Below, piece after piece: positions 1 to 5,675 of a stretch of 5,862 bases of DNA; position 1 is the first letter of the stretch; each line of letters opens with the position of its first letter. This DNA comes from Chlorobium sp. (GTDB taxonomy: Bacteria > Bacteroidota > Chlorobiia > Chlorobiales > Chlorobiaceae), in contig JANQHB010000060.1 of assembly GCA_028277225.1 (NCBI GenBank), positions 1 to 5,862 of the forward strand, read 5' to 3'. The notes under the pieces are model-generated. The model worked only from the letters and a program-made list of their open reading frames with translations. It did not search any database and was not told the DNA's origin. The position numbers and the translations under genes were made by a program.

Positions 1-155
1 TGGAGGAGTCCTTCTTGTCGTACACCTGTTGGCGGCAAGGACAAAAAAACCGGGTAATCAAAGTAGCATGACCAACAGAGCCGATGGATATAGTGGAGAT
101 CTGCATATTTGACAGGAATTGATTTCTCTTCATTGCTCCGGCTGCGCCGAACAAT
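1..155. other. Unassigned left edge, possible 3' end of a preceding gene
   Basis: No complete gene is visible here. Two + frames run in from the left edge. One, starting at base 2, stops with TGA at 110-112; its first residues are hydrophobic (GGVLLVVHLLA) and are followed by a basic stretch (RTKKPG), as in the end of a membrane helix. The other starts at base 3 and stops at 69-71. Neither can be recognised and they compete, so I call neither a CDS. A perfect TTGACA hexamer lies at 109-114, but no acceptable -10 box follows at 16-18 nt. Confidence 0.3.
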
Positions 156-157
156 GG

Positions 158-207
158 CTTACAACGGAGCGCAAAAAGCGGGCGCCCGCTGATGTCCGGC
201 GTTATGT
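158..207 (+). other. attC-like recombination site (degenerate)
   Basis: A short imperfect hairpin sits just upstream of the oxidoreductase start. Its core is a perfect 14-bp palindrome, AGCGGGCGCCCGCT (177-190). Outside it, GGA (166-168) can pair with TCC (195-197), and AAC (163-165) with GTT (201-203), leaving GGC (198-200) unpaired. This resembles the R box, unpaired spacer, L box and variable stem of integron attC sites. The right end GTTATGT (201-207) is close to the R' core GTTRRRY. The left end (around CTTACAAC) departs from RYYYAAC. The next start codon follows only 31 nt later, as is usual at the beginning of a cassette. No integrase and no clear second site are in the window, so this remains a candidate. 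Confidence 0.35.
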
Positions 208-228
208 GACAAGAGTGATACCAACTTC

Positions 229-232
229 GGAG
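229..232 (+). promoter_or_regulatory. Shine-Dalgarno deciding the oxidoreductase start
   Basis: GGAG is followed by a 6-nt spacer and ATG at 239. This favours 239 over the in-frame TTG at 119. The extra 40 residues of the longer reading would be encoded through the attC-like hairpin and look nothing like the start of a Rossmann-fold protein. Confidence 0.6.
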
Positions 233-238
233 CAGCAT

Positions 239-938
239 ATGGAAATACGGAAAGTTTGTATCGTGGGGGCATCTGGCAAGCTTGGCCAGTACATGGTCCA
301 GCATTGCCTGGATCGAGGCTATGAAGTTGTCGGCGTTTGTCGAGAGCGCAGTGTTCAAAAACTCGATAAGTTCAAGGGCAAGATTTCCATCGTATCGGGT
401 GCAATGAACGACCGCCTGGCTATCGGGAAGGCGGTTGAAGGATGTGATGGGGTGCTTGCCGTGTTGGTGCCCTGGGGAGTCAATGGCTACTCGACGGGAA
501 CAGCGCAAGCGGTGCTTGATTCTGCTCCCTCAGATGCTCGTTTGATCTTTTCTTGCGGTTGGCATATCACCAGGGATGGAAAGGACGTTTATTCGTGGCA
601 GATGAGAACGTTTGTGAATATCTTCGGCTGGCTGGCTCGAATGACCCGTTTTGTTGATCTAAACAATCAAGTGGGGGCTTGTAATCGCATATTCGCGAGT
701 GACAAGCGGTGGGGTGGTACGTGGGAGCGACCTCGAAGAAGGTGAAATCCAGGGGCTTCCCGTGTGGAGCAGGTATGTCGGGGATCCAATCCTGGAAAGT
801 AACCTGACGCGACGAGTGGATTTCGCACTATTCATGGTCGAGGCTCTGGTAAATGACAATCTTGTTCACGAAGCTCCGGTTATTGTCGGGTGCCAGACGC
901 CATTGGTGCTCGCCTACAAAGGGGCCAGTCAGCTTTGA
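239..938 (+). pseudogene. Frameshifted SDR/NmrA-like NAD(P)-binding oxidoreductase
   Basis: This is a single-domain Rossmann protein of the atypical short-chain dehydrogenase / NmrA-like group, expected to be cytosolic and to bind NAD(P). Residues 5-16 (KVCIVGASGKLG) carry the GxxGxxG dinucleotide loop after a beta strand, and residues 25-34 (RGYEVVGVCR) are the second strand. The frame from 239 runs 158 codons to Trp at 710-712, then continues as ten unrelated residues to a stop at 743-745. The natural continuation (VVRGSDLEEGE...) is in the next frame from 714 and ends with TGA at 936-938. The joined product is about 232 residues, a normal size for the family. The break is at GGGG (711-714) and is explained by one extra base or two missing bases. 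Substrate is unknown. The methyltransferase starts 24 nt downstream, suggesting cotranscription. The frameshift could be real decay or a read error; I see no slippery-site plus structure arrangement arguing for programmed shifting. Confidence 0.8.
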
Positions 939-950
939 CGTTATCTTGTA

Positions 951-957
951 AGGGAGG
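951..957 (+). promoter_or_regulatory. Strong Shine-Dalgarno for the methyltransferase GTG start
   Basis: AGGGAGG lies 5 nt before the GTG at 963, in the short gap after the oxidoreductase stop. It supports the GTG start and efficient independent initiation, even though the upstream gene is frameshifted. Confidence 0.7.
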
Positions 958-962
958 TATCA

Positions 963-1811
963 GTGTTTGACATACTGGAAGAAATCAGCTCGCGTCCCGA
1001 ACCTTTTCAGTTCTACACGGCAGAGGACTTATGGACAGATGAGCACACATCAATGAAGATGCTCGAATACCATCTGAATGAGTCCATTGATCTGTCATCC
1101 CGAAACGCAGATTTCATTGCCCGTTCTGCAAACTGGATCGTGTCGCACTTCGGAGTAAACACCAGCACAAAAATCGCTGATTTCGGGTGTGGTCCGGGGC
1201 TATACACGATCCTGTTTGCCGAAGCCGGTGCTGAAGTTGCAGGGGTAGACTTTTCGGCAAGATCCATAGCGTATGCACGTGGAGCCGCTGATCAGAAAGG
1301 GCTTGAGATTACCTACTGCGAGAAGAACTACCTTGAGTTTGAAACTGAGAAGAGATTTGATCTCATAACAATGGTCTTCTGCGATTTCTGCGCGCTAAGC
1401 CCTTCGCAGAGAAGGACATTGCTTGCCAGGTTTCACGCATTCCTGAAGCCCGGCGGGTCAGTGCTGTTGGATGTTCATTCACTGAATGTGTTCGATAGCA
1501 GAGAGGAAGCTGCCGTATACGAACGAAACCAACTTGATCACTTCTGGTCTTCCGAAGACTACTACGGCTTTCTAAATACCTACAAGTATGACAACGAGAA
1601 GGTGACTCTCGACAAGTATACGATCATCGAAAAGACAAGAAGGCGCGTTGTCTACAACTGGCTGCAGTACTTCAGTCAGGCTTCACTGCGAGATGAGCTC
1701 GAGAAGAACGGGTTTCAGGTCGTGGAGTTCTATTCTGATGTTGCGGGCACGGCGTTCTCCTCAAGTTCTCCTGACATGGCGGTTGTCGCCAGGAAGATGG
1801 AGGTCACATAG
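963..1811 (+). CDS. Class I SAM-dependent methyltransferase
   Basis: A 282-residue cytosolic methyltransferase with the classical Rossmann-like SAM fold. Motif I is IADFGCGPG (about residues 71-79), followed by the acidic residue that binds the SAM ribose at the end of strand 2 (EVAGVDFS, Asp96). FDLITMVFCDF (about 132-142) corresponds to the strand 4 region and LKPGGSVLLDVH (about 161-172) to the strand 5 region. An N-terminal helical cap of some 60 residues (YTAEDLWTDEHTS, then MLEYHLNE) and a C-terminal part of about 100 residues, rich in aromatic and acidic residues, probably form the acceptor pocket. The acceptor cannot be predicted; a small molecule is more likely than nucleic acid because no target-recognition domain is seen. 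The start is GTG with a very good Shine-Dalgarno. It lies 24 nt behind the frameshifted oxidoreductase, so both may once have acted on one metabolite. The reading frame is intact, with all core SAM motifs present. Confidence 0.88.
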   Translation: MFDILEEISSRPEPFQFYTAEDLWTDEHTSMKMLEYHLNESIDLSSRNADFIARSANWIVSHFGVNTSTKIADFGCGPGLYTILFAEAGAEVAGVDFSARSIAYARGAADQKGLEITYCEKNYLEFETEKRFDLITMVFCDFCALSPSQRRTLLARFHAFLKPGGSVLLDVHSLNVFDSREEAAVYERNQLDHFWSSEDYYGFLNTYKYDNEKVTLDKYTIIEKTRRRVVYNWLQYFSQASLRDELEKNGFQVVEFYSDVAGTAFSSSSPDMAVVARKMEVT

Positions 1812-2156
1812 CAAAGCAGGGAAGAGGGAACATCCTATACTGAAAGCGCCAAAAACAATTTTCTGACATTCAAAAATAATCCCGCCAAGTGCCTCGTAAA
1901 GCACACCTTGTAGCAACGGTTTACTCACTATTGCAGAATCTCGTACCTTATCGTTATGGGTATGCGACATGCTGATGAACGGCTGTCAAGCATCCTTTAT
2001 CCAGATTCCGGGATTCGAGTGAGAGGCCCAAATTGTCCCGCACGAGGTTGTTGCCTCAACGTTGTTCCAAGGGCTACTCCCGCCAAATCGCTGCTCACAG
2101 AGCCGTTTGTCAGCAGTTGCTTAGTCGCTCATAGGCAAACATCTCTTTCCTAAACT

Positions 2157-2176
2157 GAGCGTTTCAACAAATGCTC
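2157..2176. other. 8-bp stem-loop in the gene-poor stretch
   Basis: GAGCGTTT and AAATGCTC form an 8-bp stem with one G-T wobble and a CAAC loop. No U-tract follows on either strand, so it is not a standard intrinsic terminator. It could be a processing or binding site, or the foot of a lost element. Confidence 0.4.
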
Positions 2177-2186
2177 CATTATAGTA

Positions 2187-2205
2187 AGATCATTTAAAAC
2201 GATCT
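2187..2205. repeat. Short inverted repeat AGATC-N9-GATCT
   Basis: Perfect 5-bp arms flank a 9-nt centre containing TTTAAA, and a further AGTA/TACT match lies outside with a 4-nt bulge (2183-2186 and 2210-2213). TATACT at 2208-2213 could serve as a -10 box, so this may be an operator for a rightward transcript, but no good -35 or downstream gene supports that. Confidence 0.3.
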
Positions 2206-2345
2206 ATTATACTGTGTTTGTATAGAGATTATCCCCCATCTGTCGGGTGAGCGTGAAAACTGATGGAGAGCCGCATTTTTTGAAACCCTTCGGGATTGCC
2301 GATCACACCGAATCTGTTTCGTTACAGGAAACTTGCGGTAGATCA

Positions 2346-2600
2346 CTACAGCGGCATTCCCTGTGCCTCGCATCTCCGGCATGCTCGACAATCGCTCAAT
2401 TTAGGTCTTTTATTCTTCATCATCGTCCAGGCGATTACCAGCAGCTTCGCAGCCAGTTTGACCCGGAGAATTCCCGTAATTCCTCTTTCTCGTTCACGTC
2501 CTTTCAGTTTTCTGGCAGACCAGCATTGTTTTTCCAGCTTTTGCGCATTGAAAAAGGAAGCTCGACGTTCGATGTCGGCTGGATTATCCAGTAGGGTTAT
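2346..2600 (-). pseudogene. Possible transposase C-terminal remnant
   Basis: Reading the minus strand, a frame is open from just after a stop at 2601-2603 to a TAG at 2346-2348, giving 84 codons with no early ATG, GTG or TTG start. Its composition is protein-like: a basic, charged segment (SARKLKGRERERG, about residues 28-40) followed by an amphipathic helix (VKLAAKLLVIAWTMMKNKRP, about 47-66). From memory, this helix plus basic tail resembles the C-terminal end of IS110/IS116-type transposases, but I cannot align it. If true, only the last part of the gene remains, cut off near 2600 where the AT-rich toxin-operon promoter begins. The alternative is a chance open frame, and the opposite strand is also open here. 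Confidence 0.3.
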
Positions 2601-2632
2601 CTATTTTATTACAAATCGTCTATGTTTAATTC

Positions 2633-2661
2633 TTTTTGTGGTTTACGGCTTGCCTTATAAT
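2633..2661 (+). promoter_or_regulatory. Probable promoter of the toxin-antitoxin operon
   Basis: A consensus -10 box TATAAT (2656-2661) lies 17 nt after a weak -35, TTTTTG (2633-2638), in strongly AT-rich DNA. Transcription would start near 2668, about 40 nt before the toxin ATG. A perfect palindrome AAAAATTTTT (2666-2675) covers that start point and could be bound by the HTH domain of the antitoxin, since HigA proteins usually repress their own operon. The operator role is inferred. Confidence 0.5.
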
Positions 2662-2710
2662 GCTGAAAAATTTTTAGTGAATAGTTTCTGTTAATTTATT
2701 TATATTTGGG

Positions 2711-3052
2711 ATGAACATCTCGTTTGGTGACAAAGACCTTAAAAAGTATGCAAACAATGATCGTTTGGCATTACGTAAGCTTGGAGCGAAAAGAGCAAAG
2801 GTCTTTAAGCAGCGACTTGATGATTTGAGTGCAGCGGAAACACTTGAGGATGTTCGACACCTTCCCGGCCGTTACCATGAACTGACAGAAAACCGAAAAG
2901 GACTATGGGCTTGTGACCTCGATCACCCGTACCGTCTCATTTTTACCCCGCATGAAGAGCCGATACCGGCTGATGAGCATGGGCGCTATATCTGGATTGA
3001 GATCAAAGGTGTGGAAATAGTTGAGATTGCGAATTACCACAAGGAGAGATGA
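2711..3052 (+). CDS. higB: HigB-like toxin (RelE/ParE superfamily)
   Basis: A 113-residue protein of the size and pattern of HigB / plasmid-maintenance killer proteins, which cut mRNA on the ribosome. Landmarks are a helical N-terminal half rich in Lys/Arg (KKYANNDRLALRKLGAKRAK, about 11-30), then LPGRYHELTENRKGLW (51-66), the RelE-fold strand HPYRLIFTP (72-80), and the C-terminal ending VEIVEIANYHKER (101-113), where HigB proteins carry conserved Tyr/His-type residues. The ATG is preceded directly by GGG with no well-spaced Shine-Dalgarno, so translation may be weak. That would suit a toxin encoded before its antitoxin, the gene order typical of higBA. The TGA stop is 2 nt before the preferred antitoxin start and would overlap the alternative ATG at 3049. 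Substrate specificity cannot be told from sequence. Confidence 0.87.
   Translation: MNISFGDKDLKKYANNDRLALRKLGAKRAKVFKQRLDDLSAAETLEDVRHLPGRYHELTENRKGLWACDLDHPYRLIFTPHEEPIPADEHGRYIWIEIKGVEIVEIANYHKER
3041..3046 (+). promoter_or_regulatory. Shine-Dalgarno deciding the HigA start
   Basis: AAGGAG lies inside the last codons of the toxin gene. It is 8 nt from the ATG at 3055 but only 2 nt from the ATG at 3049, so 3055 is the better start. The two choices differ by only two residues. Translation of toxin and antitoxin is evidently coupled. Confidence 0.65.
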
Positions 3053-3054
3053 AG

Positions 3055-4149
3055 ATGACGAAGCGTAATGAATATACACCCCAGACAGTAACGCATCCTG
3101 GCATTACCTTGAAGGAGAAGCTGGATGAACTCGGGATGAGCCAAAAGGAGTTTGCTGTTCGTACCGGCAAGCCTGAGCAGACTATCGTGAAGGTTATTGA
3201 CGGCAAGAGTGCATTGACTCCCGATATGGCGGTGAAATTCGAGTCTGTCCTTGGTATACCTGCAACCTTCTGGTTGAATCGGCAGCAGAACTACGATGAA
3301 GCGGTTGCTCGATTGAAACGCAGTGAACTGCTGGCCGAAGCAAGCGATTGGGTGTCAAGGTTTCCCTTGAAGAAAATGACTGATTTTGGATGGCTGCCCA
3401 AAAAACGTTCCAAAGCTGAAAAGGCGGATGCGCTACTGAGTTTTTTTTCAATGTCAAGCTCGAAAGCGTGGGAAGATTATTACCTGTCTGAAAAACTCAA
3501 AGTCAGTTTCCGTATCTCGCTGGCCCATTATGGCGAACCATATGCCATATCCGCATGGCTACGGCAAGGTGAGTTGCAGGCAATTCGACTGGATGCTCCG
3601 TCCTATGACCGAAAAGTTTTTTTGCAGGCTCTTGGTGGCATCAAAAAGGTCATGGCAGAGCATCCTGATGATTATTTCAAACAATTGCAACGTCTCTGCC
3701 TTGATGCCGGAGTAAAGGTCGTGCACACACCCTGTTTGCCGAAAGCTCCGATTCACGGTTCCACAAGATGGCTTCACGATAACACGCCCCTCATTCAGCT
3801 TTCAGCTCGCTACAGGCAGAACGACCGATTCTGGTTCACCTTTTTTCATGAGGCCGGTCATATCCTTCTGCACGGGAAAAAATACATTTCGATCGAAAGC
3901 GCACAGCAGGAGTCGGCAAAAGACAAGAAAGAGATAGAGGCTAATGCGTTTGCCATACAATGGACCTTTTCGGAAGAGGAAGAGCAGGAGGTTTTACGGC
4001 ATGCACCCTTGACCGAACAGGACATTATCGAGTTCGCATGGAAATTCGGAACTCATCCGGCTATGATTATCGGTCGTTTTCAGCATAAAGAATTGCTTCC
4101 TTACAGTGTTGGTCGGCAGTTCATGAAGCCAATTGTGCTGGATGAATAG
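3055..4149 (+). CDS. higA: HigA-type antitoxin fused to ImmA/IrrE metallopeptidase
   Basis: A 364-residue two-domain protein. The N-terminal part (about 12-75) is a HigA-type XRE helix-turn-helix: the entry HPGITLKEKLDELGMSQKEF is followed by a recognition segment TGKPEQTIVKVIDGKSALT and the end LGIPATFWLNRQQNYDEA. It should bind the operon promoter and neutralise HigB. The C-terminal part (about 225-350) contains the zinc-peptidase signature HEAGH (265-269, within FFHEAGHILLH) and a downstream glutamate in EANAFA (about 295), the expected third zinc ligand of ImmA/IrrE peptidases. The middle (about 95-220) is a helical linker. Ordinary HigA is about 100 residues, so this is the long, peptidase-bearing form. 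The motif looks catalytically complete, but whether it cleaves a repressor, itself or the toxin is unknown. Its start is set by the Shine-Dalgarno at 3041-3046; an ATG at 3049 is the alternative. Confidence 0.9.
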   Translation: MTKRNEYTPQTVTHPGITLKEKLDELGMSQKEFAVRTGKPEQTIVKVIDGKSALTPDMAVKFESVLGIPATFWLNRQQNYDEAVARLKRSELLAEASDWVSRFPLKKMTDFGWLPKKRSKAEKADALLSFFSMSSSKAWEDYYLSEKLKVSFRISLAHYGEPYAISAWLRQGELQAIRLDAPSYDRKVFLQALGGIKKVMAEHPDDYFKQLQRLCLDAGVKVVHTPCLPKAPIHGSTRWLHDNTPLIQLSARYRQNDRFWFTFFHEAGHILLHGKKYISIESAQQESAKDKKEIEANAFAIQWTFSEEEEQEVLRHAPLTEQDIIEFAWKFGTHPAMIIGRFQHKELLPYSVGRQFMKPIVLDE

Positions 4150-4170
4150 TCTGTTTTATTCCATTTCTCC

Positions 4171-4189
4171 GGACTATGGGACGTAGTCT
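4171..4189 (+). terminator. Weak hairpin after the antitoxin gene
   Basis: GACTA (4172-4176) pairs with TAGTC (4184-4188). The stem can be extended by G-T and G-C pairs to a GGA loop and by an outer G-T wobble. The nearest T-run (4207-4211) is about 18 nt beyond the stem, with the direct repeat in between, so termination would be inefficient or factor-assisted. Confidence 0.3.
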
Positions 4190-4205
4190 AATTAGCTTTA
4201 AAAGT
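4189..4205. repeat. 17-bp direct repeat, copy 1
   Basis: TAATTAGCTTTAAAAGT, identical to copy 2 at 5627-5643, 1438 bp away. This copy sits 40 nt after the antitoxin stop and immediately after a weak hairpin. Identity ends abruptly at both sides. TATTCT (4219-4224), a -10-like hexamer, follows 13 nt later. Confidence 0.85.
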
Positions 4206-4381
4206 CTTTTTGTCTTTGTATTCTGTTCCATTTTTTTCGCTTATTCTTCTTGATCCAGGATATTTTTTGAAGAAAATAATACAAGCAGACAGGTACAAAA
4301 TTCATTTTTTATCAGTGTCTGATCCTGCTAGAGAAATTTTTTATCTGGAACTGTTTGAGTGTTATATGATGAGCTGATTTT

Positions 4382-5629
4382 ATGATTTGTCCCGTAATGA
4401 AGTTGCTGGTTAAGCGGTATATGGATCCGATGCAGGATCCTGACAGTCGCGAAAACCGCACCAGAATCGGTATGTTAGCCGGATGGGTTGGCACTGTGGC
4501 CAGCCTTTGTCTGACCGCTGCCAAAGGCTGGGTGGGGTTCGTTTCCGGCAGCATTTCTCTGATCGCCGATGCCACGAATAATTTGGCAGATGTGGGAAGC
4601 AGTCTGGTTATTGCCTTGGGATTTCATTGGTCTCGGAAACCGCAGGACGAACATCATCCTTTCGGACACGGTCGCATAGAAGCGGTGGCAACATTGGTAT
4701 TGTCTCTTGCTTTGCTGTTAGTTGGATTTGAGGTAGCCAAGTCGGGCGTAATGCGTTTGCTGAATCCAAAACAAATAGAGGCGCATTTCTGGGTCCTCGT
4801 TGTGGTCGCCGTTACGGTGGGAGTGAAGGTCTGGATGGCTGTTTTTTCGCGCAACCTGGCAAAGATGGCTAAATCGCAGGTACTTGAGGCGGATGCCTGG
4901 AACCATACCTATGATGTAGTTTGCACGCTGTTGGTGGTAGTGGCGTTGATTGGTGCCCAGATGGGGTTTCCTTCTCTCGATGGATGGGCGGCAATTGGAG
5001 TTTCGGTCTTTATCCTCTTTACCGGAGTTCAATACGCGCGGGAAGCCATCGATATTTTGCTTGGAGTGCGTCCGGATCCTGAAGATATAGTGAAAATCCA
5101 TGAGACGGTAGAGGCGCTGGACGAGGTTTTGGGCGTTCATGAAATCATGGTGCACCAATATGGGGAGGTACGCATGGTATCGTTCCATATTGAGGTGGAT
5201 GCCAAGATGACGCTTAATGCGGCGCATTTACTTGCAGAGAAGGCTGAAACTGCGGTGGAGACGAAGCTTGGATGGAGAGCGGTGGCACATGTTGATCCGG
5301 TAGATCGATCGCATCCAATGTTTAAGGAGCTTCATCGAGTGCTCTCTGAATATATCAAATCGGATGATGGGCTGATCGATTTTCACGATTTGCGTGCTGT
5401 TGGCGAGCTGGCGCCATATCAGGTTTCATTTGATTTAGTGACGGATACGCATACTCGAAGCTGTCGATATTCGCGTGTATATCAGGATACATTAAAACTT
5501 TTAGATGAAAAGTTTGCCGGAAAAATAAAGGTTGCGGAAATCGGTATCGAGGCCACTGTGGACAGTTGTCCGATGGAGCGTAAGAAGTTTCGCCTTATTT
5601 CTGAGGGCGGGACCAGGGGACATCCTTAA
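4382..5629 (+). CDS. Cation diffusion facilitator (CDF) metal transporter
   Basis: A 415-residue inner-membrane metal/proton antiporter that exports divalent cations. Membrane segments are visible at about 30-52, 56-80, 101-121, 136-156, 178-193 and 200-218. The region after TM2 carries the CDF signature HHPFGHGRIE (91-100). The transport-site residues are D63 and N67 in TM2 (IADATNNLAD) and H175 and D179 in TM5 (DAWNHTYD). The cytoplasmic dimerisation domain follows (about 228-305, with VLGVHEIMVHQYG and VSFHIEVD), then an extension to 415 with further His/Asp residues (FHDLRAVG, TDTHTRS). The Asn in TM2 differs from the Asp pair of FieF-type transporters, so metal choice (Zn, Mn, Fe, Co) is open. 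The start is uncertain: ATG 4382 has only a weak GAG 8 nt upstream, and in-frame ATGs at 4397, 4421 and 4430 would all retain the transport core. The stop codon is the first triplet of repeat copy 2. Confidence 0.93.
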   Translation: MICPVMKLLVKRYMDPMQDPDSRENRTRIGMLAGWVGTVASLCLTAAKGWVGFVSGSISLIADATNNLADVGSSLVIALGFHWSRKPQDEHHPFGHGRIEAVATLVLSLALLLVGFEVAKSGVMRLLNPKQIEAHFWVLVVVAVTVGVKVWMAVFSRNLAKMAKSQVLEADAWNHTYDVVCTLLVVVALIGAQMGFPSLDGWAAIGVSVFILFTGVQYAREAIDILLGVRPDPEDIVKIHETVEALDEVLGVHEIMVHQYGEVRMVSFHIEVDAKMTLNAAHLLAEKAETAVETKLGWRAVAHVDPVDRSHPMFKELHRVLSEYIKSDDGLIDFHDLRAVGELAPYQVSFDLVTDTHTRSCRYSRVYQDTLKLLDEKFAGKIKVAEIGIEATVDSCPMERKKFRLISEGGTRGHP

Positions 5630-5643
5630 TTAGCTTTAAAAGT
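5627..5643. repeat. 17-bp direct repeat, copy 2
   Basis: Identical to copy 1. Its first three bases are the TAA stop of the transporter gene. TATACT (5656-5661), a good -10-like hexamer, follows 12 nt later and could drive the small gene at 5745. Confidence 0.85.
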
Positions 5644-5675
5644 TTATTGCCTACCTATACTTGTTTAGTGTTAAG

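Larger units (their letters stand above)
1812..2710. other. Gene-poor stretch between methyltransferase and toxin gene
   Basis: About 900 nt hold no gene I can defend. Several frames on both strands stay open for 60-130 codons (for example + from TTG at 2296 to 2694), but they overlap each other, lack a Shine-Dalgarno, and the longest runs through the toxin-operon promoter. Positive content consists of a weak hairpin at 1889-1904 (GTGC/GCAC), the stem-loop at 2157-2176, the dyad at 2187-2205, the minus-strand frame at 2346-2600, and an AT-rich promoter region from about 2600. It reads as degraded mobile DNA plus regulatory sequence. Confidence 0.5.
4150..4381 (+). other. AT-rich spacer before the CDF transporter gene
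   Basis: Besides the weak hairpin and repeat copy 1, this spacer contains a small perfect stem-loop ATCAG-TGT-CTGAT (4311-4323) and several T-runs. A possible promoter is TTGATC (4250-4255) with AATAAT (4275-4280), but the 19-nt spacing is poor. The -10-like TATTCT after the repeat is the other candidate. I see no small gene here. Confidence 0.4.

Noticed and set aside
109..114. Perfect -35 hexamer TTGACA as promoter for the oxidoreductase
   Set aside because: The sequence 16-18 nt downstream (around 131-138) does not resemble TATAAT.
119..238. N-terminal extension of the oxidoreductase from TTG at 119
   Set aside because: It would translate the attC-like hairpin, has no homology-like pattern, and a better start (ATG 239 with GGAG) lies just before the Rossmann motif.
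1915..1958. Second attC-like site after the methyltransferase (AACGGT ... ACC ... CGTTATGG)
   Set aside because: Only about three base pairs per box, no central stem, and the right end does not fit GTTRRRY. Without it the cassette would have no second end, so the integron reading stays open.
1761..1970. Minus-strand frame of 69 codons over the end of the methyltransferase
   Set aside because: Overlaps a well-supported gene on the other strand and has no recognisable motif.
2296..2694. 132-codon + strand reading frame before the toxin gene
   Set aside because: TTG start without a Shine-Dalgarno, overlapped by another equally open + frame, and it runs through the toxin-operon -10 box and palindrome.
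4718..5227. 169-codon minus-strand frame inside the CDF gene
   Set aside because: Antisense shadow: the + strand has clear CDF motifs through the same bases.
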